Positions 23,640-35,260 of a stretch of DNA of 64,000 bases are shown here, piece by piece. The DNA comes from Prostheceraeus crozeri. Lineage: Eukaryota > Platyhelminthes > Polycladida > Euryleptidae. The position numbers and the translations under genes were made by a program. The stretch is from NCBI GenBank assembly GCA_907163375.1, contig CAJQUW010007256.1, positions 239,378 through 303,377 on the forward strand. Direction: 5' to 3'. Position 1 is the first letter of the stretch, and every line of letters begins with the position of its first letter. The notes under the pieces are model-generated. The model was not told the origin of the DNA and made no database searches. It saw nothing but the letters and a program-made list of their open reading frames with translations.

Positions 23640-26250
23640 ATGACAAGATTTTGAGCAATGAAGTGGTATTCCTAACGAAGTTCATAACAACACAAAAAAC
23701 AGTGCAGATAAACCGAACAAATTCATCAAAAATGTATCAAATTCGATCAAGATGTAACCTTTGGCGTAAATCTTTTGATGTAAATCGAACGCACAGAACG
23801 GACGAGAATGCAGGAACACTTCCTAACCTGGCAGGACGGGAAGACGACCTCAAAGCAGTACTGATATGAGAGTGATTGTCGTCTGCTTCATTCAACAAGC
23901 GATACAATTGCATTATTCGACGTCATGGTTCGCATACCAAGAGCATCATTTCAACCATAACTCGAGGAAATACACATTGTACCAATAAAGCCTCTATAAC
24001 TCATACAGAAAAATCGACATTTGCTTTGAATTTTCCGCGTCGAAAGGAAAATATCAGTCAATACCATTCATCCTTCTTGAATAGTTGTCTTTCTCATTTT
24101 CATTTTTCCCAAAGCATTGATCGTAACCACCCGATGAGTCGACAGTCTCATGACAACAGTTATAAATTTCCACTCTGAACAACAGCATTTCATTTGAAAA
24201 AACGAAGTTCCCAGGTTTTTCAAACGTCAGAAAATAACCCAACGTTCCAATTTCGGATTCCACATGTAGCCGTTAAAACTAAACAGAATAAAACATAACT
24301 TCAGAAGAAAATGAAAGCCAGGAAAATTCTCAATTCAAAATCGACATTTTGTCAATCACCTATAATAGCTCGACTACAGATTCATACGAACATTCAGACA
24401 TTCCTACGATTAAATGCAAAACATACAGCATCTCTGCCGGGCATATACAATTCTTATTCATTTGAAATAATTGTTGAAATATTGATACTTGAGAACGTCA
24501 ATCAAGATATCCGTCTTAGTTGAATTTCGTCTTGCGAACAAAAGAAATTGGTGCGCTTTCTAGACAGTGACTAGAGGGCATTCATTTAGGGATCACCATC
24601 CAACAATCATATGGTTGAATACATCCTGAGCAAATAACTCGATTAACACCAATGGGTGGAAATAAGTAAACACATACGTCATAATCAATACACCTTCATG
24701 AAATGTAGACATTCAAGTGAACCACAAAACGCAAATTCTTTATTTTCTACAGATTAATAAATGTAAAATAAAAAGCGTGGAATATATAGTGAAGCTCAAT
24801 CAAGAGTAACCTATTCGAATAAGTATACGAAAGTATGGATAAATTTACGATTATGTCATCGAAAATATTGTGACGACTTTTTAAACTTGACATAAAATTT
24901 AAAGATTTGCCAAATATATTCGTGACCATTCGTGACTTACTTGACTTAATTGATTAGGCTACACCATTCGTAGCATAAAGTAGCATATACCATGTTATGT
25001 GGTGTTATTAGTTATGTGGCCATTCCTAGCATAGAGTACTCACTGACAAAAAATGGCGTGAGAAAGATGCGCTCCAACTTTGTTCAACGAAGAAGGAGAC
25101 ACTCCAACTTCTTCTCCAACTGCCGTCTAGGTGTCTAATGCAACGGTGTTTTTAGCACAACTGATTATTCAGACATCCGACCTCATTCTCCTCTGCCAGC
25201 ACTTTTGCGAGGACAGATGGCCAGATATTTGAAGCTCACATAACGCAATATCTGCTCTGCTTATATCAGCTGTAATATCCAGATGCAATCATAACCTGCG
25301 ATAGATATTTGTGGATATTCAAAGTTGTCGTGCAACCACGATAACTTGCTAAATCGAGCACATGTACATCAGAAGTCCACTGCAAAGGTTATGTGGTATA
25401 TAAATAGTAATGGGACCCAGACCTCTAATTCTGGGATAACACTAATCTCAAGCGCAATTAGAATCATCTACCAAAGTTTGAAATTTTAGGATCTTTTTAG
25501 TGTATTACTTAGCCGATCGTTTTATACACTATAATGTTTAAACTGAGATTCAATATCGTCAGCTGTTAGAGTCTCAATATTTATCGTGTCTTTTGGTAAA
25601 ACAACTTCATAGATATTTCCACATTGAGTACTATATGTTCTTAGGAGATTCAATGCTGTACATCAGGTTAATATTTAATCACAATAGTTCGCAGGCCTCC
25701 CAGTGCTGCTATTTTCCAATTTCATAATTTTTCCTGTTTGTTCATTAAGTTCCTTTTTTTCTATATTTCGGTTGAGTGATGTTAGATCTTAATTTTGACT
25801 CAATTGATGTTTTTTAGATGTACCGCTGAGCAAATTTTCTCTCCTTTTTATGTACCGAAGTACTGTAAAGAACCGATTAAATTTGTTGAATGCAGACCCT
25901 ACTGTCGAACGTCTTCTCGAAATTTGAGTCACTCAAAGATAACTTCCTCGTCTATATTCCCAAGAATCTTCCGAAGAACAATAAGAAAATACGATATGAA
26001 GTTGGACACATGTTTGCAACAACCGACAAAGGTGACATCTAAAATTTTACTCCTTCGTTGCGAGTAGGCCTACATTTGATATCGTGATGATAGCACTTCA
26101 GTCACGGAAAATAATGATCTATATCTTACACGAACGAATGACTTTATTTCTACATTAATTGACAAATATGATTATGACATTCAAGCAACGACCTCAAACC
26201 AGTGTCAAGGACGTCAACGTCTGCCTACGGTAGTTTAAAATCAACTTGAG
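23640..26250. other. No gene seen
   Basis: AT-rich, open frames up to about 100 codons without motifs or convincing splice pairs. No terminal repeats were found. Confidence 0.4.
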
Positions 26251-27055
26251 TTGAATGAAGCAGAAATCGGCGCGAATAAGTTGGATGAAATTGAACCAAG
26301 ACATGCACCGCCGAATTCTCCTGGGATTTCAGAACTTCTACATCGCAGTCATCGTCTATCAACAAAAAGTACTGCCCCGACAAACCGAATCATGCGCGAT
26401 GCATCAGTTTTCCAACCAGAAAAGAAAGATTTGGGTCAGTTGGTACAGTTCTTGATATTGGCAAAAGCGATATGTAGAGAAATTGACAAAAATCTCAGCG
26501 GAGAAGACTGAGTGAGACCTCCATCAATGACATCTGGAATTCGCTAAGATGAAAACAAGCAGGAGGCAATTTCCATCGCAAAATAGTTAATCCCTTAGGT
26601 GAGTCAAGCCCATCAACGCTACAATATACGGTGGGAAGATGAGCAAAAGCGATTGGAAGAGGAGGGAAAGAAGCGAGAATTAGGAGGAAAAAAGTGAAGA
26701 GCAACGAAAAAATGATATTTTGGATAGCATTCGATCCCAAAAAATTACAAAGGAAACGGAAAAGAAGAAAGAGAGGGAAGCCATATTGGAAAACATTAGG
26801 CAAGCAGTGTCCAAATCATGACAAGTGGAAATGAATTGCTCTTAGAAGCTGCTGAGAATTTGAAGAATGCAGTCAAATCAAATGATATCACACAGATATC
26901 CATAGCACAGGCTATCTGATTGAGACTTCTGAAAGCAAGTTGAAAGTAGCTCAAGATGAAGTTTCGAGGACAATGGCGAGGTAGTGTAATGCCGAAAAGA
27001 AGAAATTGACAATGCTGGAAGCATTCATTCACAAAAAGAATCGCACATCTTGATA
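26251..27055 (+). pseudogene. Decayed coding-like region, charged coiled-coil character
   Basis: In alternating plus-strand frames the text reads as continuous protein: RLEEEGKKREL, DILDSIRSQKITKETEKKK, EAILENIRQAV, then AAENLKNAVKSNDITQISI and LKVAQDEVSRTMAR, with stops between. The runs of Lys/Glu suggest a coiled coil. The family was not recognised; it could be the first ORF of a transposon or a dead host gene. Confidence 0.3.
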
Positions 27056-27059
27056 AACA

Positions 27060-28147
27060 ACTTCTTCTGTTGTTTTTATTTCGGATTGAGGCGTGATGTT
27101 TTTTGAATTGTTTTATTTATTTTCAACATCAACTGCTCAACTCAATTCTGCTGTTTCAGAATTGAGTGCATTCAGATATCTGTTCCAACTTTATTTTTGA
27201 TTTTGCTCAATACTATGTACATTTGATCACATTCCATTCAAATTACTTTTGGAAGCATGTCATAAAATATTCTTATCTTGATTATAGTTGGCATTAAACC
27301 TTGGTTTTCTATCCTATTTTCTCCCTAATCTTTGCATGAAATCTCTATTTTTCTCCCTTTTTTAACGAAAACTTCCTATTTTTTGATAAAAGATTCTATT
27401 TTTCTGAACACCATCGATCTTCACCGAAAAAGAAATTATCCTGACTGTGTCACTGATTGGGAACAAATGTAATAACCAGATTGGAATCACTCATCGTTGA
27501 TGACTTCTAGAGTATGGGTTAGAAGATACTACAAAATTTTGCTAATGAAAATAAAATGTGAGAAAGTGTGTGTTTTTCATTGTTGGTGTAACGAAATGTG
27601 ACAATTTCGGATAGGGGAAAATCAGTCTGACAACAGCATGTTAGTGACATAATGAGGAGGATATCTAGTTATTCTTAAGAAAATTTTCCGTTCTTTAGTG
27701 CTTTAATAATGATAATTTATATGAGAGAGGTGAAATAGATATTTTCGTCATATGTTTAACTCACCAGATAAAGCGTGTATATGTTTGCTTGTTTAAAGCT
27801 GACTTCGAACTTGATGGCCCAATTGTTGCACTATTCCTAACCTTCGAGGTCCTACCTCCGATTCTGCATGAGCATATTCATGTTCGCCACTGATATGTAT
27901 GCAAAGTAAAGGAATAACCGTAATAAACCTGAGTGGCATTTCTCAACTAAAAAAAGTTTAGAGGTGTCACGTTATTTTGCGAAATAATATGGTCAGTGAA
28001 TTCATACTGTAGAATTTAATCAGACTGTTTGTCTATATAATTATATTTGTAACAAAACTACAACGTTTGAATGTAACTTCTTCACATGAACCAAAACTAA
28101 AATTGTCCCGTTCTACTTCGTGCTTCCGTTTCTGCTCATCAGAGTGT
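27060..28147. other. No gene seen
   Basis: AT-rich. Around 27290-27400, GGCATTAAACCTTGGTTTT and repeated CTATTTTT words resemble subterminal sequence of hAT elements, but no bounded element could be drawn. Confidence 0.35.
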
Positions 28148-28235
28148 TTACAAAGTCCTAGAGAAAGTCCTAAAACCCCAAAACCGGTCTAAAAGTCCTA
28201 TAAACTGCTAAATATCATCAAAAGTCCTAATTTGT
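28148..28235. repeat. Cluster of AAAGTCCTA motifs
   Basis: Four copies of AAAGTCCTA (or AAAAGTCCTA) occur within about 80 bp, with a CAAAACCGG word between. Such short direct repeats are typical of transposon subterminal regions; ownership is not established. Confidence 0.5.
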
Positions 28236-28916
28236 CCTTTAGAATTTGAGATCTTATTATTGCATTTTGAAATATTTTTCACAACACCAAATCGCGAGTG
28301 CGCGAGGTTTTTATCAAAATGATATCTGTTTCATTTTCAAGATGGTGAAGTGAGTAAATTTTCAAATTGTCTACTTATTGATTCTTCAGATTTGCGACAT
28401 TTTTATGGTAGTCGATATTATCATAAACTGTTACGACTCAGTTGAATATGCATCAGAATAACACTTCGAAAAGATGAATACAGCTGTTTTCGTAAATTTG
28501 AATTTTGTTCCTCATACATCTTTATTTCAACAACGAACTAGAGCTGCTTTATTTTGAACTTAGCACTGAATTTTGCCACCAAATCTGTTAATTTCCTTAA
28601 TTTCCATAAATGTTTTCCGTCCGTGCGGACTCCGGCGTAGAACAGAACAGACGCGTCCCTGCGTGTCACAGACGGCGGCAAATCCGGTAAAAGTCGGCAT
28701 AGTCCTGGAAAACCCGAAAATATACTTGAAGATGGTCATGACCCCGGGAAGTTTGAGTAATCTCTGAGTAATTGCAAATATACTTAGCTGGTTAAATAAA
28801 AAAAAACTGATGAACATAGCACTTAATGTTTTAACTAATTTGATTGAATTGTTGCTAAGTTGTTGATAATGACTGAGTGCAAGCATTGAATTTATTGTCG
28901 GCAATTATTTTCCAGG

Positions 28917-29040
28917 ATGTTGCTTTATTCTCACGAAACTAACGTGATGTCTACTGCGGGGCTTCTACTGTATTTTGTCGCAATTTTGTTACTTATTCAG
29001 TTGGTTGAATGTGTGCCCATTCGAATATCTATTTTCGATG
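28917..29040 (+). CDS. Possible secreted peptide precursor, exon 1 (signal peptide)
   Basis: An ATG follows the acceptor TTATTTTCCAG. The frame gives 41 codons with a strong hydrophobic segment, GLLLYFVAILLLIQLVEC, followed by VPIRISIFD, as expected of a signal peptide with a cleavage site after Cys or nearby. A second Met at codon 11 may be the true start, giving a shorter N-region. The exon would end at TTCGATG/GTATTC, leaving one base. Joined to 29418, the G completes GAT. The donor is weak and no homologue is recognised. Confidence 0.4.
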
Positions 29041-29417
29041 GTATTCCTTTCAAGTTAATGACATCCTGTGTCAGCTATTCTAAATTGTTTTTATCCAAAT
29101 CAATAAATGATGGAAATTGGAAGTTGATATTTATATAAATGTGGACCTGATTAGAGAATTTGAAAACTGTTTTACTTAATTTACTGAAGTGATGCCTTCA
29201 ATAATTGCCGGTATATTAATTACAAATATAAATAGCATGAAATTGAGTCTGTCATAGTCGTATAATATGTATTTTGCTTGAGCAGACACAATTAACGCAT
29301 GAGAAGTCTAAAAATTAGATATAATGCAACAACAAATACACTAGGCTAAATATGTAGCAGCTGATCTCCTGATTTCATCACATCGATGAAAGAGTATATC
29401 AGTGTCATTGCAAACAG

Positions 29418-29614
29418 ATTATCAGCTGCTCTCGTACTCGAGAAACAAGCTACCTTGGATTTCTGGAAAACCTTCTAATGAAAAGAAAAACGAGTTTTTT
29501 ACGCAACGTTTCGGGTCCAGACCGTTTTCACAAAGTTTAAGCCTTTTCAACTTCGTGAAGAAGGGTCCATTTGTAATTCGATTGAAAGATGAACCTGTTG
29601 AATTGCTGACTTAA
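29418..29614 (+). CDS. Possible secreted peptide precursor, exon 2
   Basis: The frame follows the acceptor ATTGCAAACAG and needs one base from the previous exon, which exon 1 supplies. It encodes 64 residues ending in TAA: YQLLSYSRNKLPW, a dibasic KK, NEFFTQRFGSR, then another KK and GPFVIRLKDEPVELLT. The dibasic sites and the RFG motif resemble a neuropeptide precursor. However, glycine is followed by Ser-Arg rather than directly by a basic residue, so amidation is uncertain. Joined length is about 106 residues. This is inference from structure alone. Confidence 0.35.
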
Positions 29615-30089
29615 CCATTTATTTTTGATTATTTGTGCTTTGCCGCGCAATGAATGTCATTGGTTTATTTGAAAACCTACACAAGCGAAAATCTTGAAAA
29701 TAGCAACCTTTGTCGGAAAGCGTAATTGACAAAGCTGAGCCGCTTTGATAGCTGCTTTCGTCGCTTTATGTGCCCTAGGATCTGCTTATTATAGCATCAA
29801 AAATATAATATCTATATCTATGGATATTGTATGCTTGTCCCATTCTCGCATGGTGCAATAAAGATTGAAACTGCCAATAGAATCTACCTATGAATGGATG
29901 AATGCTTGCCGGTATAGACAATCTCCAGAAAGTTTCCTTGTCATTGTGGATTATTATCTTATACCTATTTATTCGTATATTGTTTTAGCACTCATTATAA
30001 TGTTCTTCACGCAATTTGTCTGAAATTTCGTGTTCCGACCGTTGCGAAGATTTCATGGTCTAATAATTTTTTCATAAACGAACAAAGTA

Positions 30090-31499
30090 CAGGGTGGATA
30101 CCATACCTTGTCCGATTTCTATGATATGAATAATGAAATGTCTTAATCAAATTCAATGCATATAGTTGCATAAGATATCTATGTTTACACTTAAATTTAA
30201 AGTTTCTAACGGCTCGCGATCATCCTATGATGTTTGCGGTTTCAAATTCCATAAAGTTTATTCAAAATTTCAAGTCGCACGTACCAGTTTATTATATACG
30301 CCGCTCAATACAGGTGCTTCACTTTATGACGAAATGGAAAACGTCGAACGAAATGCTAAACTAGTTGCTTACTGTATAACATACGGAAACAGCGAACCAT
30401 CAAGAAGACGCTACTTTAAGGGATATGGAGAAGAAGCACCTGATGGAAGAACAATCAGGCGATGGTCCGACAAGTTCCTCAATACCGGTTCCATCTTACC
30501 CCGATCCAGCTCAGGAAATCGTACTTCTCGCGCATTGAATGAGAAGAAGGATTCGATCGTGAACGCCATTTTGGACAACCCTCGGACATCACAACGAGTG
30601 ATCGCAAAGGATGTTGGAGTTTCACATAGGACAGTCGTGAAAACTCTGAAGGAGAATGGATATAAACCATACAAGGTTAACAGATGCAGCAAATTTTCGA
30701 CCATGACTAAGAGGAAAGGCTTGTTTTCTGTCAAACCATCCTTCTAAAGAACAGCGAAGAGTCTAACAAAATCATCTTCTCTGATGAGTGCACATTTAAC
30801 ATGTCCGGTCGAGTAAATTATCACAATGATTCCTACTACGCAACAGACAATCCTCATGTTTGTGACGAGGTGCCCATAAGATCAAAGGGCCTGACCGTAT
30901 TCGTCGCGATTTCATTTAATGGCATTATAGCAGTGGACATCAGTGAAGAAACAATGACAAGTGATCACTACTGTGACATTCTGACCATGAAAGTGTTCCC
31001 TGTTCTTGCTCGCCGGTCTCACCGCACCTCGGTGTTTCAACAAGACGGCGCCCCCACCCCATTTTAGTACCCAGACAAGGAACTTGCTTAACGATCGGTT
31101 GAACAACCGATGGATTGGAAGGGGTGGTCCAATTCCGTGGCCCGCCAGATCTCCCGACCTCTCCATCTGCGATTTCTTCCTGTGGGGCAATGTCCAGAAT
31201 AAAGTGTATTCATTCAGCTTCGAAAGCAATGACCAACTGAAACTGCAAATTGAAAAGGAAATCGAGGACATTCCTATATCTATGATAAGAAAATCATATA
31301 GGAATTTCATTCATCGATGTGAACTAACTTTGTGTAGAACAAAATGGCGGTCATTTTGAAAATTTATTGTAAGTATTATTTTACCATGATTTTCTGATAC
31401 CTATGATGCATGTTCGTTTACTAAATACAATTAAAATAAGCCGGAAAACTTGTCGTTTTTTTCTGAAAATATATCGGACAAGGTATGATATCTACCCTG
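30090..31499 (+). mobile_element. Tc1/mariner-type transposon with intact ends
   Basis: About 28-bp terminal inverted repeats, CAGGGTGGATACCATACCTT at the left and the reverse complement of CAGGGTAGATATCATACCTT at the right, both continuing GTCCGAT. It is flanked by TA on each side (30088-30089 and 31500-31501), the mariner target duplication. At 1,410 bp it has the size of a complete element. Its transposase gene is frameshifted. Confidence 0.9.
30334..31359 (+). pseudogene. Mariner/IS630-type transposase, frameshifted
   Basis: The likely start is MENVERNAKLVAYC. An N-terminal helix-turn-helix region follows, with RRYFKGYGEEAPDGRTIRRW and then NPRTSQRVIAKDVGVS. After a frameshift near 30720 the DDE domain begins with FSDECTFNMSG (first Asp). 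FQQDGAP at about 31040 is the second, and WPARSPDLSICDFFLWG at about 31145 is the third. The interval between the second and third Asp is about 36 residues, near the DD37D group. A second frameshift lies at about 31060. All catalytic residues are present but split over three frames, so this copy is dead but fairly young. Confidence 0.85.
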
Positions 31500-31501
31500 T
31501 A

Positions 31502-33148
31502 TATTTGGACAATTACCATTTATGAGAGTAGCCATAAGGTATTGATCACATGATGCGGTACACATTTCGACTGGACAGCAGATGGGGGAAAATGTGCGGA
31601 TTCGGCGGCTCTAGGCCACTCTATAGTCCGAAATATGCACACTTTGCACAGTATAGTGTGTAGAACATCAAGCACTCAAATATTATAGCCAATCATGCTG
31701 GACTTTTCAATTTTGATTTGAGATTTTCACAGTCATGCCAGTTTAACTGTTCACCGATAGCAAGAACTACTAGGCCTATAGATGCATTGTGCTATTTGGG
31801 AAAAAACAAATTTACATAATTTAGATTTGTAAATCTGTAAATCCGGTTCCGGCCGGATTTAAAATTTGCAAATCCGTTGCATCCCTAATAATGACACATG
31901 TAAATGATGGTCAACTGTTCTGATGTTAAGCAACACAAACAATGTATGTCATGGATGTCAAGTGAATGAAATGGAGAAAGCTGGAAGCATTTTGGCTGTC
32001 CGCTACTACCGGATAAAATCTATTCTCTTGTTCCCAATCGTGGAGGATGTTGGACAACTTTTGTGTACACGGATTGTCTTTGATGTTTTGTACTCTGCCG
32101 GATTTATCTCATCCAGTATTTTGCAGTAGTGTTGTCAGAACTTTTCATGTCATTGTTGTAGTGCTCACATACTTTTCTCTATCAGTATATAAGATCTTCA
32201 ATGATTAAACATTTCATGGACTTTCCATTTTGCATTACATCAATTCAAAGCATTGCCTGCTATTGTTTTTCCAGGTGTTATCAACATGTGAGCTCACCTA
32301 ATCTGTTTTATGTAAATTTCCGTTAATCGCGAGCTTGTGCAAGTACTGTGTTCAGTTATGGTCTATATTACTAACTTCTCTGTATTTTGTTGTTCTACTA
32401 ATGTGCCTGTTAAATACTTCAAAATCATAGTATTAGATATCATCTTTGTGCTTATGTCCAATGTCCTTGCAGAATTTTCTCAATCTTATATTAAATGAAT
32501 AGTATTGCGGATTTAATTTTGCACAATTCGTGAAGGAGTTTCATCACAAAATATAATCAGTTTGACTGGGACATCAATAAGAATTCAATAGGGATACAAT
32601 GTCACATAGAATTAAAAAATTTCCCGGTCGCTACGATTTTGAAATAGCTGCTACAACTTGAGATTGAATCAAAGCACTCGGAAGTTATCTCAGAGAAAAG
32701 CTAAGTTTGAAATTAACGTTAGCCTATTTTTAAGTTGAATTCGTCATCTGTGAAATTTGATTTCATGTATCAAAAAATATACGTCCGCGGGACGTTTTTA
32801 TCGTTGCTCAGTGACGGTCAAATAGAGAGAAGTTGAAATTTCGCATGCAATTGGCCCATCTGTATCTTATATATCGTGTTCAGCTGTGATGTGGTTGTAT
32901 CATTTTTTAGCGAGCTGGAGATCGACAAGTGTCAACTGTACTGACCGTTACTCTCGCGAACAAGCCTAAAGCATGAATTCCGCCGATTAGGGTGAATTTT
33001 ACAATATTGGCAGAACTGTTTTGAATGCTATATTCACATATAATATTGGCCAAAACGGCTCTATGATTTTCAGTCAAACCACCGAGCCGATATTCATTTA
33101 TCGTTACCCGAGCCGTGGGGTTTTTGCTTTGTACATCTGTACCAGTGC
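31502..33148. other. No gene seen
   Basis: AT-rich with short open frames. TAGGCCTA occurs at 31771. No bounded element was found. Confidence 0.4.
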
Positions 33149-33283
33149 TGAAATTTCGGGCATTGAGTAGCGAGTAGTTCGAATAAGCTTAAAAGTTTGT
33201 GGCATTGAGTAGCGAGTAGTTCGAATGAGCTTAGAAATTTGGGGCATTGAGTAGCGAGTAGTTCATGAGCTTTGAAATTTCGG
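33149..33283. repeat. Minisatellite, about 42 bp x 3
   Basis: Three tandem units share GGCATTGAGTAGCGAGTAGT and then TCGAATGAGCTT with small differences. On the minus strand each unit encodes FELLATQC. Related words (GGGCATTGAG, GAGTAGTATTGAG) recur at 33840-33870. A run of CGAGTACTCG-like words follows to 33350. Confidence 0.8.
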
Positions 33284-33589
33284 CTGTCGAATATCGAGTT
33301 TCGAACAACCAAAATCCGCGAGTATCGTGAATCGAGTACTCGCTCACCCTTGATTTGTACTATGAAAAAGATTTAGACATCAAACAATGTGCATATTGCC
33401 ATATTCAGTCGGTTTTGATGTTATGCCTTCTTTCAAAAACTCAGTTGGATATTAAATTGGCAATCTTTCCGTCGGTTAAATTTAATTTGATCTACTCTTC
33501 CAATAGCAAATGTCAATTCCGAAAAATGCCATTACCACATTCAAAAGTGTCAAATTTTCAAAAAGCTTATTATGGACCGGATGCAACTT

Positions 33590-33890
33590 TTTAATAATAA
33601 TAATAATAATAATATATAGCGTTTATTGAATCAGTTGCCTCAATAATGAAAAGCGTGAGGCATGTAACAATCATTACAGAATTGATCATAGAAAATAGCA
33701 TTAACAGAAAACAGTTGTACAAAACTCGGTATGAAACGTGCAGTACAGAGAAAATGGTTTACCTACGAGTATTTACAATCTGAAACCTTGATTTGCAAGC
33801 TTCGCCATAATAATAAAGAAACTGTTGCTTCGAGCTACGGTTCGGGCATTGAGTTCGAGTAGTATTGAGTAGCTTTATAATAGTGCGGTA
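33590..33890 (-). repeat. Possible LINE 3' tail relic
   Basis: A run of AAT triplets at 33593-33614 precedes GCGTTTATTGAATCAG. Similar tails (AATAATAACAATAAGCGTTTTATT) end the LINE fragment at 52937, and (AAT)n ends the one at 62717. No coding remnant is visible, so assignment is tentative. Confidence 0.35.
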
Positions 33891-34109
33891 ACCGCTGTCG
33901 ATTAGCAGCCGTAACGAAGGATGGCTTTTTTAATAGTAGTGGATACTGTTGGAAGTAATACGGAACTTAGAAACCAAGTGCTCGATAGTTTGCTGTGTAA
34001 TGTTAAGACTGTCCATTAAATGAAAAATGATCTGACATCGTGGCAAACGCCATTTGTTGTATTTATTCATAGTGTTATCCCATTCTCATCATCTTAGAGA
34101 GAAAAAGGC

Positions 34110-34172
34110 TTCGTGGCCTTAAAAAAAAGTGGCAAAAGATCCACTTTTTTTCTATTTTTGAGTGAGACCCTG
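34110..34172. repeat. Orphan hAT-like terminus
   Basis: The sequence TTGAGTGAGACCCTG ending at 34172, preceded by GTGGCAAAAGATCCAC, resembles the right end GGAGTGAGACCCCTG of the element at 59362-60167. Its partner end was not found, so it is probably a deletion remnant. It lies upstream of ZFB. Confidence 0.35.
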
Positions 34173-34723
34173 AAAATGCTTTGCCCCTTGCCACAAAATC
34201 TCCTGTGTGTCTGGAAGCATTGTAACACTGCTTGCCAGCCTTCTTCGACTGATCTCGCTTTATTGAACTTATTTATATAGAATGTTTGCAGCATTTTGAT
34301 GCTGTCATCTTTCATTGCTGCAGAATTTTGTGCAATTTTATGTTATCTCTGGTAAGAAGTCTTTGAGGCTGCATGAATTAATGAAGCCTAATGCACTCGC
34401 ACAAAAGTTTTATTTTTATTTCAGTAGTACTCCACACATTCACAACATCATCAATAATGTTCTACTGCAATTTTCTTATTTTTTGCTCTGTCTGACGTCA
34501 ATATTCATCAGAACTTGCTGATTTCTCGTCTTAGCTCGTAATTCTTCCTCAAAAGCATTTTACTTACTGTATTCGATCAAACCTTTATAATTAAGTGTCT
34601 TTATGTGTCGTCATTCTAATCTGTGCATCAAAGTTTAGGCTTCTAATGATACTTATCATAACTCTCATGTAACAAGATTTATGTATGCATAGCATATTAA
34701 CCAGCTTCAACTTTCTGTTGCAG

Positions 34724-34904
34724 CTATGGAGGAAATCATTTTGAATATTTCACTGGAGAATTTCCATAAGATCATGAAAAAGAAGAATCATATAAATCTG
34801 ATTCGTCAGATGCTAGCAGACGCCGGTGTGACTTGCACTTTAAATCTAAAAACCCAGCGCTATAAAACTTTCGCCTCTCAGAAAAAGACCGGAGCTCTTT
34901 TACG
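34724..34904 (+). CDS. ZFB first coding exon (conserved N-terminal module)
   Basis: The exon follows the acceptor CTTTCTGTTGCAG and ends at the strong donor TTACG/GTAAGT. ATG at 34726 is the second codon-sized step after the acceptor, so a 5' UTR exon must lie upstream. It encodes MEEIILNISLENFHKI ... INLIRQMLADAGVTCTLNL ... KKTGALL plus a split Arg codon. It aligns over 60 residues without a gap with ZFA exon 1. No known fold is recognised. It splices in phase 2 to 41598. Confidence 0.72.
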
Positions 34905-35166
34905 GTAAGTTTGAGAAGTAGTATTTTATCATTCCCTTCTCTGTAACCACAAAGTTTGGCGTCTTTTTTTAATATAAATTGATTTCTTCGAAATCGGATG
35001 TGCTCCACATTACAACATCCTGACAATTTTGTAATGAACATCAATCCTGGTGTTACTGTGAATGATTTTGAAATAACTAAATTAGTACATTATAGGATTA
35101 AGTAAAGTAGGCCTAATTGTATTTTGACGCACGAATACTTTCTTCCCTTCCCTGCGAAGGGCTTCA

Positions 35167-35260
35167 ACCCAAATATTATAAATAGAATGATAAATCACTC
35201 AGCAATAATGCAATCTATTGGATTATTGCGGAGTGATCTTTCTATTTATAATATTTGGGT
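35167..35260. repeat. Foldback repeat, 94 bp
   Basis: ACCCAAATATTATAAATAGA at the left pairs with TCTATTTATAATATTTGGGT at the right, with inner pairing ATCACTC/GAGTGAT and GCAATAAT/ATTATTGC. It is a short hairpin MITE in ZFB intron 1. Confidence 0.8.

Noticed and set aside
33149..33283. Tandem units considered as a CRISPR-like array.
   Set aside because: The units are contiguous without spacers, only three copies, in an animal genome.
33590..33614. AAT triplet run considered as an independent microsatellite.
   Set aside because: Two LINEs in the window end in similar tails, so it is more likely a LINE 3' end.
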